A stretch of DNA of 64,000 nt from Salipiger pallidus (lineage in GTDB: Bacteria > Pseudomonadota > Alphaproteobacteria > Rhodobacterales > Rhodobacteraceae). This document shows, piece by piece, positions 16,916-25,604 of this stretch. Position numbers and translations under genes: made by a program. The DNA lies in NCBI RefSeq assembly GCF_014643635.1, contig NZ_BMJV01000003.1:248001-312000 (forward strand). Reading direction: 5' to 3'. Under the pieces are notes generated by a model, which had not been told where the DNA came from, searched no databases, and saw only the letters and a program-made list of their open reading frames with translations. Each line of letters begins with the position of its first letter. Within the stretch, counting starts at the first letter, position 1.

Positions 16916-18393
16916 GGCGTGTCTCCCCATGCGTCGAAGAAGGGTTGCAGGGCGGCCTCGTACTTGCGCCAGCCCTCGGCGCTGCCGGTGTAGATCGGCT
17001 GGCGCACCTGGCTGACGCTGAGCGTCCGGACCGCGGAGGTCTGGGTGTGGAAGTCGAGGCAGGCGTCCTGCCAGTCTAGGCCGGCGGCAGAAACCAGGGC
17101 GCGCGATTGCGCTTCGGGTTCGGCCACGAGATCCTCATAACGGATTTCATGGATCACGCCGGGCAGGGCGGTCTTCCACTGGTCCACCTGGGCTCGGAAA
17201 CGCTTGATGGCATGGGCGATGTCCGCAAGGTCGTTACCGTAGCGGTGCACCCCGGTGGGGAAGTGGTTCCGCCAGATCGACAGGGCGATGTCGCGCGGAT
17301 CACGCTGCACCACGATGATGCGGGCGCCGGGCAGGGCGCTGTGGATCAGTCCAGTGACAAGGTAGGACAGAATCGACTTGTCGGTGATCACCGGGCTGTT
17401 GCCAGGCACGTCACGGCGGGCAAAGCGGCTGTAGAGCGCGCCGAAGCGCTTGATCTTCGCTGGATCGGCAGCGGCGATGTCGGTCATCTTCTCGCCCGCG
17501 CCGAAAACGCCATAGGCGAGGCGAAGGGCAAGGCCAAGTTCGCCGCCGGCAGAAACGTCGGAATGGGCGGACAGGATGCGTTCGACCAGCGTGGTGCCCG
17601 AACGGGGCATGCCGGTCACGAAGACCGGGCGGGGCGTCGCAGGATCCGCATCGGCGGCGGGGGCGGAAAGGCTTTCCTGTGCGGCGATCACGCGGGCAAA
17701 TTCGCGGTCCTGCGCGTCCCGGTCATAAGGGGCCAGTTCGCGCTGGATGGTGTTGGCCTCGGCGATGCAGGGGGCGGCGCGATCGATCTCGCCAGCCTCG
17801 TCCAGAGCCTTGCCGAGGGCAAAGCCCAGCTGCGCGCGCGGCTCGCCCTTGAGCGTCTTGCGCTTCCACAGTCGCTCCATCTGCCGCAGCAGCGGATCGC
17901 CCGGGCGGGTGGTGCGGGTGGCCAGGAAAATACGGTAAAGCTGCGCTTCGTCCGGGTTCTTGGAGATCAGCTTGCGGAAGATCGCCTCCGCCTCGTCGAA
18001 GCGGCCCAGAAGCTGCAGGTAGTGCGCCTTGTCGGCCTGGTCGCGCAGGGGATTGTCGCCGCCTGCGATGAGCCTGTCATAGGCGGCCAGCGCGTCGTCT
18101 TCAGCGCCGAAGCGGCGGAAGCGGTCGGCAGCGTGGCGGCCAAGCTTGACCGATTTCGGGTCGAGTGCCACCGCCCGACGCAGGTTGGTAAGGCAGGCCT
18201 CGCGATCCCCTTCTTCGAAGGCGATGCGTGACAGGTTGAAATAGACCTCCGGCCGCGCGGTCTGGGCACGGGCCAGTTGCAGGAAGCCGGCCTTCGCCTT
18301 GGAGATCTGTCCCTGGGACAGGTAGCGCATGGCCTGCTGCAGGATCCGGTTGGTCATGTCGTTCGACAAGGGCAGCATGGGGCATTCGTCCAT
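16906..18393 (-). CDS. TPR-repeat sulfotransferase
   Basis: A 495-residue fusion. The N-terminal half holds tetratricopeptide repeats (for example ARPEVYFNLSRIAFEEGD and the unit around ADKAHYLQLLGRFDEAEAIF). The C-terminal half is a sulfotransferase with the PAPS 5'-phosphosulfate loop in GMPRSGTTLVERIL and the 3'-phosphate site in VVQRDPRDIALSIWR. It should transfer sulfate from PAPS to an unknown acceptor. The protein appears cytosolic. The ATGs at 18393, 18378 and 18357 are all possible; none has a good ribosome binding site. Confidence 0.88.
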   Translation of the reverse strand: MDECPMLPLSNDMTNRILQQAMRYLSQGQISKAKAGFLQLARAQTARPEVYFNLSRIAFEEGDREACLTNLRRAVALDPKSVKLGRHAADRFRRFGAEDDALAAYDRLIAGGDNPLRDQADKAHYLQLLGRFDEAEAIFRKLISKNPDEAQLYRIFLATRTTRPGDPLLRQMERLWKRKTLKGEPRAQLGFALGKALDEAGEIDRAAPCIAEANTIQRELAPYDRDAQDREFARVIAAQESLSAPAADADPATPRPVFVTGMPRSGTTLVERILSAHSDVSAGGELGLALRLAYGVFGAGEKMTDIAAADPAKIKRFGALYSRFARRDVPGNSPVITDKSILSYLVTGLIHSALPGARIIVVQRDPRDIALSIWRNHFPTGVHRYGNDLADIAHAIKRFRAQVDQWKTALPGVIHEIRYEDLVAEPEAQSRALVSAAGLDWQDACLDFHTQTSAVRTLSVSQVRQPIYTGSAEGWRKYEAALQPFFDAWGDTPWD

Positions 18394-18399
18394 TTTTTA

Positions 18400-18418
18400 T
18401 GACACCGCTTTGGTGTCA
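18400..18418. promoter_or_regulatory. inverted repeat just upstream of the sulfotransferase start
   Basis: The perfect inverted repeat tgacacc-N5-ggtgtca sits 6 bp ahead of the ATG at 18393 and 8 bp beyond the porin terminator in the direction of transcription. In RNA it would form a hairpin next to the start codon. As DNA it resembles a dimeric operator. Confidence 0.45.
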
Positions 18419-18426
18419 CAAAAGAA

Positions 18427-18450
18427 AAGAGCGGGCAATTGCCCGCTCTT
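18427..18450 (-). terminator. rho-independent terminator of the porin gene
   Basis: The perfect palindrome aagagcgggc-aatt-gcccgctctt is followed on the minus strand by ttctttt, 24 bp after the porin stop codon. Confidence 0.9.
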
Positions 18451-18474
18451 CCCTAAATCCAATCTCGGAAGAGA

Positions 18475-19608
18475 TTAGAAGGACATGCCCAGGCCGAGCG
18501 ACCAGGTGTCGACGTCGTCGCCGACGATCGGGTTGGTTTTGCCGTAGCCCATTTTGGCCGACAGACCGCCGCCGAGGTCGTAGGAGCCAGCAAGGCCGAA
18601 GCCGGACTGCTCTTCGCCGTCGTACTTGAACTCACCGTAGTTGATGCCAACTGCCAGTGCGTTCATTTCGTAGCCGAAGCCAACGCCCCAGTGCTGCACG
18701 TCGTCGGAGACTGCGTCCAGGTCGGTGACCGAGTAGGTCAGGCCAGCCGAGAAGCCGTTCGCCATGGAGCCGGTGACAGCCAGAGCGGTCTGGTCAGCGT
18801 AGTCTTCCAGGGTCTGGTAGCCGAGACCTGCAACCAGGTCGACGCCCGAGAAGGAGCCGGTGTAGCCGACGCCAACGCCCCAGATGGTTTCGCCGAGGCC
18901 AGCAACGTCTGCGCCGTTTGCAACTTGCTCAGCCGATGCGGTGAAGACGAAGTCGCTGTACGCGTAGTCGAAGCGAGCAATCTGGCCGTCGCCGAGACCG
19001 TCGAGGCCGATGGCCTGCGAGATCGCGTAGGAGGCTTCAACAACTTCGTATGCTTCTTCGTAGCTGTCGATGTCGTTGACGTCGACGCCGATTGCGTCGA
19101 GGGCTTCCACGAGAGCTGCGAAGGACGCGTCGGAGCCTTCGATCAGGTCGAAGTCGATTGCGTCAACTGCGTCGAAGAAGTTGACTGCTGCGTCGAGGCT
19201 CATGCCGTCAGCGTGGAAAAAACCGCCGTGGATGGTTTCGTCGTCGGCCAGCGAGCCGCCTGCGAGGGCCATCTCGGGGACGATGAAGTCCAGAGCGCCG
19301 TCGGTGTCGCCCATGGTCAGGGTCGCGCCGCCGTAGGAGACGAAGATGTTCTCGCCGCCCTGCACTGCCGGGTTTTCGAAGTCCGGAAGGTCGGTTGCTT
19401 CGTCGAGATCGATGGTTGCACCGAAGGTCAGGCCGTTGTCGGCTTCACCGGTCATGGTGAAGGTGACGTCCAGATCGGTGAAGAATTGGGTGTCGTCGTT
19501 GCCGTTGTCCCAGATGCCGATTTCGGCCATACCGGTCAGGGCGACTTCTGCCGAGGCGATGCCTGCGGTTGCAACCAGCGCGGTGGTAGCAAACAGAATC
19601 TTTTTCAT
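18475..19608 (-). CDS. outer-membrane porin (Gram-negative, Rhodobacter type)
   Basis: A 377-residue outer-membrane beta-barrel. It has a 20-residue Sec signal (MKKILFATTALVATAGIASA), a very acidic mature chain with many Asp and Gly residues, alternating amphipathic strands, and the C-terminal aromatic residue (SLGLGMSF) needed for barrel assembly. It resembles the general diffusion porin of Rhodobacter. Codon use is more uniform than in neighbours, as expected for an abundant protein. The ATG at 19608 has gaggga 4 nt upstream. Confidence 0.9.
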   Translation of the reverse strand: MKKILFATTALVATAGIASAEVALTGMAEIGIWDNGNDDTQFFTDLDVTFTMTGEADNGLTFGATIDLDEATDLPDFENPAVQGGENIFVSYGGATLTMGDTDGALDFIVPEMALAGGSLADDETIHGGFFHADGMSLDAAVNFFDAVDAIDFDLIEGSDASFAALVEALDAIGVDVNDIDSYEEAYEVVEASYAISQAIGLDGLGDGQIARFDYAYSDFVFTASAEQVANGADVAGLGETIWGVGVGYTGSFSGVDLVAGLGYQTLEDYADQTALAVTGSMANGFSAGLTYSVTDLDAVSDDVQHWGVGFGYEMNALAVGINYGEFKYDGEEQSGFGLAGSYDLGGGLSAKMGYGKTNPIVGDDVDTWSLGLGMSF

Positions 19609-19909
19609 TGTTTCCCTCATGTGTTCTAAGGCACGTACCAATCCGGGTAGCCCGGCCTTGATGGGCTTTCTATGCGCTTTCGGACCTCGTCATTGCAACT
19701 GGTCGCTGAGCCCCCCGGGCAACTCGCCTTTCAGTGATGCGCAATTGTCACAACGCTCCCAGGTGCCCCGGCGCAGCACCTCTCACGGGGGCACGCGTCC
19801 ATTCTTCTATATGCACGAGGCAGTTCCCTGCCACTGATGACTTGTCGCCCGCGATGGTGCCGAGTATGCAGGGCGGGACTTGGACAGTGTACGGGCAGGA
19901 GCGATTGCG
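19609..19909. other. 301-bp divergent region between porin and DUF3576 genes
   Basis: It holds the porin leader. A weak minus-strand promoter candidate is TTGCAA (19698-19693) with CATAGA (19674-19669), 18 bp apart. I see no RNA gene or coding sequence. Short inverted repeats such as cattgcaatg-like elements are not strong enough to annotate. Confidence 0.3.
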
Positions 19910-20437
19910 ATGGACTGGATGCGGGTGGCAGGCAAAGCCGTGCTGATCGGTGCGATGCTGGCGGTGTCGGGCTGCGGCATGAGCAGCTGGTTCGACGGGC
20001 GCGGCGACGACACGCAGAACGTACCGCCGGGCAACGCGGAATATTCGCAGCAAACGATCGAGCGCGAGATCTACGGACGCGAGGGGCGCCCGAGCTCGAC
20101 CATCTGGGATCTGTTCCGCACCCGTGAGGATGCGGGCAGGGTGGGAGCGGTGAACCGCTACATCTGGAACGCTTCGCTCGAGGTCCTCGATTTCCTTCCC
20201 GTGGAATCGGTTGACCCGTTCACTGGCGTCATCAGCACCGGCTACGGCACCGCGCCTGGCAGTGGCCAGGCCTATCGCGCGACGATCTATGTATCCGACC
20301 CGGCGCTTGACGCGCGGTCGCTGAACGTGGCGCTGAGCTCGCGGTCGGGTCCGGTCGACGGGGCGACCACCCGCGCGGTCGAGGATGCTATCCTCACCCG
20401 CGCCCGCCAGCTGCGGGCTCGCGACAGCCGCCTTTGA
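19910..20437 (+). CDS. DUF3576 domain lipoprotein
   Basis: A 175-residue predicted lipoprotein with a signal peptide ending in the lipobox VSGC (Cys22) and a mature domain matching the alphaproteobacterial DUF3576 family (segment SIWDLF-like STIWDLFRTRED, then NRYIWNASLEVLDFLP). The function is unknown; the location is the inner face of the outer membrane or the periplasm. The ATG at 19910 is set by aggag 8 nt upstream; the frame could open at 19880 but that loses the signal-peptide layout. Confidence 0.88.
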   Translation: MDWMRVAGKAVLIGAMLAVSGCGMSSWFDGRGDDTQNVPPGNAEYSQQTIEREIYGREGRPSSTIWDLFRTREDAGRVGAVNRYIWNASLEVLDFLPVESVDPFTGVISTGYGTAPGSGQAYRATIYVSDPALDARSLNVALSSRSGPVDGATTRAVEDAILTRARQLRARDSRL

Positions 20438-20463
20438 GCACAAGGGCCCCGGCGGCGCGGGCA

Positions 20464-20506
20464 AATCTCTTGCAAGAGATTCGCAAGGCCCTTCAGAAGG
20501 GCCTTG
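20464..20506. terminator. double-hairpin terminator between convergent genes
   Basis: Two adjacent perfect palindromes, aatctcttgcaagagatt (20464-20481) and caaggccctt-cag-aagggccttg (20484-20506), fill the gap between the convergent DUF3576 and DUF1244 genes. Neither has a long T tract, but together they probably stop transcription from both sides. Confidence 0.6.
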
Positions 20507-20513
20507 GCCGGGC

Positions 20514-20840
<327 letters not shown>

Positions 20841-20852
20841 GGGGTCCTCCTA

Positions 20853-21587
20853 TTAATCTGTGTCGTCGAGGGCAGCGCGCAGGAGCGGTGCCAACCGCGC
20901 GCCCCATTCGGCCTGTGCATCTGCGGTCTCTATAAGATCGCTGCGCAGTTCGATCAGCGTATTGTGCCGCCCGTGCATCAGCGCGTTGCGGTGCATCGAA
21001 TCCCCCGGCAGGTGGCCGGGGTAGGGTTGGTTGCGACCGACCACCAGCCCCTCCTGGGCTTGCAGCCGGGCGATCAGAGGATCGGAGAGCCGCGAATCCC
21101 AGGCGTGCAGGATGCCCACGTGCCATGGCCGTGGCGGCCGCCCCCGCAGCTGCGGGGTAAAACTGTGCATCGCCACCAGAACCACGTCCTCGCGCCGCGC
21201 GGCAAGGCGCTCGATGGCGTCGTGATAGGGGCGCCAGTACTGCTCCAGCCGGCGCGTGCGTTCGGCGGCGTCCGCGTGGCGGTTGCCGGGAATGATCGTA
21301 CCGTCATAGAGCTTCATCAGCAGGGTCGGGTCGTCCTCGCCCCGGTTGGGGTCGATCACCAGCCGCGAAAAGCCCGCGTGCACCAGCGGCGCATCCAGCG
21401 CCACCGCCAGCGCGCGGGCCGTCCCGAGCGCGCCCACATCATAGGCAATGTGCCGCGCCATGTCCTCGCGGGGCAATCCGAGGGTTCCCCCGAGGTCGCC
21501 CGGCACGCTATGGCTCGCATGATCGCAGGTGACGAGAAACCGCCTCGAGCGGGCCTCTCCTTCTACGTGATACGGCGCAGTGGTCAT
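20853..21587 (-). CDS. N-formylglutamate amidohydrolase family protein
   Basis: A 244-residue hydrolase of the N-formylglutamate amidohydrolase family. Conserved blocks are VTCDHASHSVP, VIDPNRGEDD, MHSFTPQL and YPGHLPGDSM, with His, Asp and Glu positions suited to zinc binding. The classical reaction releases formate from N-formyl-L-glutamate at the end of histidine degradation, but no hut genes are nearby, so the true substrate is uncertain. It is the first gene of a two-gene unit with DUF1244. Confidence 0.9.
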   Translation of the reverse strand: MTTAPYHVEGEARSRRFLVTCDHASHSVPGDLGGTLGLPREDMARHIAYDVGALGTARALAVALDAPLVHAGFSRLVIDPNRGEDDPTLLMKLYDGTIIPGNRHADAAERTRRLEQYWRPYHDAIERLAARREDVVLVAMHSFTPQLRGRPPRPWHVGILHAWDSRLSDPLIARLQAQEGLVVGRNQPYPGHLPGDSMHRNALMHGRHNTLIELRSDLIETADAQAEWGARLAPLLRAALDDTD

Positions 21588-21736
21588 GACTTTTCCGATC
21601 CGATCCTGCCCATATCCCTTAGATCAGTTGCGTGGGGAATGGAAATGAGCAATACCCGCAGGTGAAAGTTAGCGGTAACTTGTACGGTTTCGAAGGACAT
21701 CGCCGGCCTCTCCCCGGTCGGCAAAGGGAGACGAAG

Positions 21737-23182
21737 ATGAGACGTTTGCGCAAAGTGAAGATCGTGGCCACGCTGGGCCCTGCCAGCAACACCTACGAGA
21801 TGATCCGCACGCTGCACGAGGCAGGAGCGGACGTGTTCCGCCTGAACATGAGCCACGGCAGCCACGAAGACATCACCAAGATGCATCGCGCCATCCGGCA
21901 GGTGGAAAAGGATCTCGACAGCCCGATTGCCATTCTTGCGGACCTCCAGGGCCCGAAGCTGCGTGTCGGCGAGTTTGCCAACGGCTCGGAAGAGCTGGAG
22001 TGGGGCGAGACCTTCCGCATGGATCTCGACCCGAAGCCCGGTGACAAGAAGCGCGTCTGCCTGCCGCACCCCGAGATCTTCGAGGCGCTCGGCGTCGGAG
22101 CGCACCTGCTGGTCAACGACGGCAAGATCCGCCTGCGGGTCGAGGAATGCGGCAAGGATTTCGCCAACTGCGTGGTCGAGGCGGGTGGCACCATCTCGAA
22201 CCGCAAGGGCGTGAACGTGCCCGACGTGGTGCTGCCGCTGGCGGCGCTCTCCGACAAGGACCGCAAGGATCTCGAATTCGCTGCCGCGCTTGGCGTGGAC
22301 TGGCTGGCGCTCAGCTTCGTGCAGCGCCCCGAGGACGTGCTCGAGGCGCGCAAGCTGGCCGATGGCCGCGCCGCCATCCTGTCCAAGATCGAGAAGCCCT
22401 CGGCGGTCAAGGAGTTCGATGCGATTCTCGAGGTGTCCGACGGCGTCATGGTCGCCCGTGGCGACCTTGGCGTGGAACTGCCCGTGCAGGCGGTGCCGCC
22501 GATCCAGAAGCGCCTGATCCGCAAGTGCCGCAAGGTCGGCAAGCCGGTGATCGTCGCGACCCAGATGCTCGAATCGATGATCGAGAGCCCGATGCCCACC
22601 CGCGCCGAGGTGTCGGACGTGGCCACTGCCATCTACGAAGGCACCGACGCGATTATGCTGTCGGCGGAATCGGCGGCGGGCCAGTACCCGGTTGAAGCGG
22701 TCACCACGATGAACAACGTCGCGGTCGACGTCGAAAAGGATCCGACCTACACCGAGATCATCGAAGCCAGCCGCAACATCGACAAGCAGAGCGTGGCCGA
22801 TGGCATCGTCGCCGCCGCCCGGGAAATCGCCGAAACCGGCGACATCAAGGTGATCTGCTGCTTCACCTCCTCGGGGACCACTGTGGCCAAGGTGGCCCGC
22901 GAACGCCCCCGCGTTCCGATCATCGCCATGACCAGTGCCCGCGGCACCGCGCGGCGTCTGTCCCTGACCTGGGGCGTGAACTGCGTGATGACTGGCGAGC
23001 TTGAGCGCTTCAAGCAGGCGGTGGTCAACGCCGCCCGCGCGGCCCGCGCACAGGGCTATGCCGGTACCGAGGACAGCATCGTCGTCACCGCCGGTGTGCC
23101 GTTCAACATCCCCGGCACCACCAACATCCTGCGCGTCGCCCCTTGCGACGAACGGCTGATCTACACCACCGATCCGGAATGA
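21737..23182 (+). CDS. pyk: pyruvate kinase
   Basis: Catalyses the last step of glycolysis, phosphoenolpyruvate plus ADP to pyruvate plus ATP. The 481 residues contain the N-terminal ATLGPAS, the substrate block FRLNMSHG, the catalytic-lysine region ILSKIEKPSAV, the metal site MVARGDLGVELP and ATQMLESMI. A C-terminal allosteric domain contains TSSGTTV. The ATG at 21737 is preceded by gggagacgaag; the longer frame from 21632 adds non-homologous sequence. Confidence 0.97.
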   Translation: MRRLRKVKIVATLGPASNTYEMIRTLHEAGADVFRLNMSHGSHEDITKMHRAIRQVEKDLDSPIAILADLQGPKLRVGEFANGSEELEWGETFRMDLDPKPGDKKRVCLPHPEIFEALGVGAHLLVNDGKIRLRVEECGKDFANCVVEAGGTISNRKGVNVPDVVLPLAALSDKDRKDLEFAAALGVDWLALSFVQRPEDVLEARKLADGRAAILSKIEKPSAVKEFDAILEVSDGVMVARGDLGVELPVQAVPPIQKRLIRKCRKVGKPVIVATQMLESMIESPMPTRAEVSDVATAIYEGTDAIMLSAESAAGQYPVEAVTTMNNVAVDVEKDPTYTEIIEASRNIDKQSVADGIVAAAREIAETGDIKVICCFTSSGTTVAKVARERPRVPIIAMTSARGTARRLSLTWGVNCVMTGELERFKQAVVNAARAARAQGYAGTEDSIVVTAGVPFNIPGTTNILRVAPCDERLIYTTDPE

Positions 23183-23221
23183 TCGCCGCGATGTCGGGCT
23201 GAGCGGCCCGGTTGCAAATAC

Positions 23222-23256
23222 AAAGCCCCCGGCACATTGCGTGTCCGGGGGCTTTT
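23222..23256 (+). terminator. rho-independent terminator of pyk
   Basis: A perfect 11-bp stem (aaagcccccgg / ccgggggcttt) with a 12-nt loop is followed by t runs, 39 bp after the pyk stop codon. Confidence 0.9.
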
Positions 23257-23475
23257 GTGTTCCGGCCGGAGACTTTGGCTTTGACGCTGGATGGCTGTGG
23301 TCATGAGGGCGCCACCGCAACATCTCCGCCGTGGGCATGCTGACGCCAGCGGCGCGGCAAGCATGGCATTGAGGGCGGGACCGTGAGCGCGTTGGATGGG
23401 CTGCGGCGTCGGAGCGGGGGCTATCGCAGGCCGGGAGCCGCATGTTAGCGTCCAGTTCTATCGGTGGGCGCATTC

Positions 23476-23700
23476 ATGACGGCAGACCAGTTCCTTGTTC
23501 TCGGCCTCTTTCTGGGGATGATCTCGATTCCCGCGATGCTGTCCGCGTGGTCGGACCGGCGCCGGCCTGTGGTGGGGCTGGTCGTCGGCTTGGCCGGGAT
23601 AGCCATCGTGCTGTACGCCAACACCCGCAAGCCCGATGGCTATCGGCCCGCAGAGGTGCCGGAGGCCTTCTACGGCGTTCTGGCGGATATCATTCGCTGA
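23476..23700 (+). CDS. small two-helix membrane protein
   Basis: A 74-residue protein with two hydrophobic segments ([19 protein letters not shown] and [16 protein letters not shown]) joined by a short basic loop (SDRRRP), then a soluble tail of about 20 residues. The topology is probably hairpin-like in the inner membrane. It is the kind of small conserved Rhodobacterales protein often left hypothetical. It stands between pyk and rpmI on the same strand. Confidence 0.65.
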   Translation: MTADQFLVLGLFLGMISIPAMLSAWSDRRRPVVGLVVGLAGIAIVLYANTRKPDGYRPAEVPEAFYGVLADIIR

Positions 23701-23831
23701 GGCGGCCCCGCACGGGCGGATCGCCCTTGCATCGCAGCCCCGTGCCTTCTATAGGAGCGTTTCCTACCGCGTGGCCGGCCCTTAGTGGCATGCCGAGTCG
23801 CGCGTCACCGCAGTACGTCAAGGAGACGGAA

Positions 23832-24032
23832 ATGCCCAAGATGAAGACGAAATCGAGCGCCAAGAAGCGCTTCAAGGTGACCGCGACCGGCAAGGTCGTG
23901 GCAGGTCAGGCCGGCAAGCGCCACGGCATGATCAAGCGCACCACGAAGTTCATCCGCGACGCTCGCGGCACCACCACCCTGTCCGCCCCCGACGCCAAGA
24001 TCGTCAAGGGCTACATGCCCTACGACCGCTGA
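23832..24032 (+). CDS. rpmI: 50S ribosomal protein L35
   Basis: A 66-residue basic ribosomal protein, beginning [20 protein letters not shown] and containing [12 protein letters not shown], which is diagnostic. aaggagacggaa gives a strong ribosome binding site. rplT follows after 17 bp in the usual order; infC is not in the window. Confidence 0.98.
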   Translation: MPKMKTKSSAKKRFKVTATGKVVAGQAGKRHGMIKRTTKFIRDARGTTTLSAPDAKIVKGYMPYDR

Positions 24033-24049
24033 TAGAGGAGAGCTGACCA

Positions 24050-24415
24050 ATGGCACGAGTCAAAGGTGGTACCGTAACCCACGCCCGTCACAAGAAGGTT
24101 CTGGATCAGGCGAAAGGCTACTATGGCCGTCGCAAGAACACCTTCAAGGTTGCAGCCCAGGCCGTCGACAAGGCGAACCAGTACGCAACCCGCGATCGCA
24201 AGAACCGCAAGCGCAACTTCCGCGCGCTGTGGATCCAGCGGATCAACGCCGCAGTGCGTTCGCATGACGAGCAGCTGACCTACTCCAAGTTCATCAACGG
24301 CCTGACCAAGGCCGGGATCGAAGTGGACCGCAAGGTTCTCGCCGATCTCGCCGTGCACGAGCCCGAAGCCTTCGGTGCCATCGTGGACCAGGCCAAGGGC
24401 GCGCTCGCAGCCTGA
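24050..24415 (+). CDS. rplT: 50S ribosomal protein L20
   Basis: A 121-residue primary 23S rRNA-binding protein. Recognised by [28 protein letters not shown] and [11 protein letters not shown]. In many bacteria L20 represses its own rpmI-rplT message. A strong terminator follows directly, so the unit ends here and pheS-pheT, often next in alphaproteobacteria, are not adjacent. Confidence 0.98.
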   Translation: MARVKGGTVTHARHKKVLDQAKGYYGRRKNTFKVAAQAVDKANQYATRDRKNRKRNFRALWIQRINAAVRSHDEQLTYSKFINGLTKAGIEVDRKVLADLAVHEPEAFGAIVDQAKGALAA

Positions 24416-24445
24416 GCTGCACGCACCTTGTGAATATGAATAGAG

Positions 24446-24474
24446 CCGCGTCCGGGACACCGGGCGCGGTTTTT
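24446..24474 (+). terminator. rho-independent terminator of rpmI-rplT
   Basis: The 9-bp stem ccgcgtccg / cgggcgcgg (one G-T pair) is followed by five T residues, 30 bp after the rplT stop. Confidence 0.9.
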
Positions 24475-24522
24475 CGTTGTGGCATCGATTATTCGATTCC
24501 TCTCTTCCCTGTTGTGACGGGC

Positions 24523-24606
24523 TGGTCTCTGGTCTCTGGTCTCTGGTCTCTGGTCTCTGGTCTCTGGTCTCTGGTCTCTGGTCTCTGGTCTCTGGTCTCT
24601 GGTCTC
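24523..24606. repeat. 7-bp tandem repeat, twelve perfect copies
   Basis: Twelve uninterrupted copies of tggtctc (84 bp) with no mismatches lie between rplT and lolA. There are no spacers, so it is a microsatellite-like array. Confidence 0.97.
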
Positions 24607-24610
24607 CATC

Positions 24611-24645
24611 TTCTCCCTTCTCCCTTCTCCCTTCTCCCTTCTCTC
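24611..24645. repeat. second 7-bp tandem repeat, four copies plus one variant
   Basis: Four perfect copies of ttctccc and one variant copy (ttctctc) begin 4 bp after the first heptamer array. Both arrays have the same unit length but different sequence. Confidence 0.93.
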
Positions 24646-24988
24646 TCGTCCTTCTTGATCGAAGGGCGTTTCGGCTCATGGGCCCCATGTCGGGCGTCGG
24701 GAGCCGGAAGTCGTCCAAGGTGTCCCCGCATGGCCCTTCTGTTCGTCGCAGCTGAGCCGCCAGCGGAACGTTGCCGCCGCAGGGGCGTTGACGTGCGCCA
24801 CACCGGGGAGGGATGGCGAAGGCCTCGCCTTCACGGGCTCTGACGCTATTCTGATGGGGAAGGGGGACGGTCATCGCTTGATCGGACCGCCGGGGCTCAC
24901 GATATGCTGCTGAACCCCGGTGCTATCGCATAACCACCCGCGATGTGCTGTCGTGGGTGACGACATGAGCAGGACGAAGGAAGACTAC

Positions 24989-25576
24989 ATGCTCCGTACC
25001 ATCACCGCCGCACTTACCGCTGCCACAGTCATGCTGGCCGCGCTTCCGGCGGCCGCTCAGCAGCTGTCGCTTGGGCAGATCTCGCAGTACCTGAACACGA
25101 TCCAGTCCGCCAAAAGCCCGTTCACCCAGATCAACGGAGACGGCACGATTTCGACCGGGACGGTGTTCATCAAGCGGCCCGGCAAGGTGCGCTTCGAATA
25201 CAATCCGCCCGAGGAATCGCTGGTGCTGGCATGGTCCGGCGCGGTCTACATCTTCGACCGCAAGACCCGTGGCCAGCCGGAAACCTACCCCCTAAGCCAG
25301 ACCCCACTGTCGATCATCCTCGCACGGAACGTGAACCTCGGGCAGGCGGGGATGGTGACCGGGCACAGCTTTGACGGCACCGCCACCACCGTTACGGCAC
25401 AGGATCCGCGTCATCCGGAATACGGCTCGATCCAGATGAAGTTCACCGGCAACCCGGTGGAACTGCGCCAGTGGATCATCCGCGATGGCGGCGGAGAGAC
25501 CACCACCGTGGTGCTTGGCGGGTTGCAGGACACCAACCTGTCCAACAGCACTTTCGACGTGAACCGCGTGCGCTGA
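24989..25576 (+). CDS. lolA: outer-membrane lipoprotein carrier protein LolA
   Basis: LolA is the periplasmic chaperone that ferries lipoproteins from the LolCDE complex to the outer membrane. The 195-residue precursor has a Sec signal (start MLRTITAALTAATVMLAAL) and a LolA-type half-barrel domain with RPGKVRFEYNPP and the strand-rich C-terminal half (IQMKFTG, LRQWIIRD). I prefer the ATG at 24989, which has agga 8 nt upstream and starts the signal peptide; an ATG at 24965 adds eight polar residues. Confidence 0.9.
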   Translation: MLRTITAALTAATVMLAALPAAAQQLSLGQISQYLNTIQSAKSPFTQINGDGTISTGTVFIKRPGKVRFEYNPPEESLVLAWSGAVYIFDRKTRGQPETYPLSQTPLSIILARNVNLGQAGMVTGHSFDGTATTVTAQDPRHPEYGSIQMKFTGNPVELRQWIIRDGGGETTTVVLGGLQDTNLSNSTFDVNRVR

Positions 25577-25604
25577 CGCGGCCCACGACGTGAGCTGCGC
25601 GGCC

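Larger units (their letters stand above)
24475..24988. other. 514-bp intergenic region between rplT and lolA
   Basis: Besides the two heptamer arrays the region holds no convincing gene. The frames running through the arrays translate as periodic low-complexity sequence (SLVSGLW or RDQRPET repeats). The last 150 bp must hold the lolA promoter, but I could not assign a clear -35/-10 pair. Confidence 0.5.

Noticed and set aside
17107-18231. 374-codon plus-strand frame opposite the TPR-sulfotransferase
   Set aside because: The antisense frame of a gene with clear sulfotransferase motifs. Its composition is typical of GC-rich shadows.
24523-24645. Possible CRISPR or coding repeat protein
   Set aside because: The 7-bp units have no spacers. 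The reading frames through them are artefacts of the repeat and lack start signals or flanking homology.
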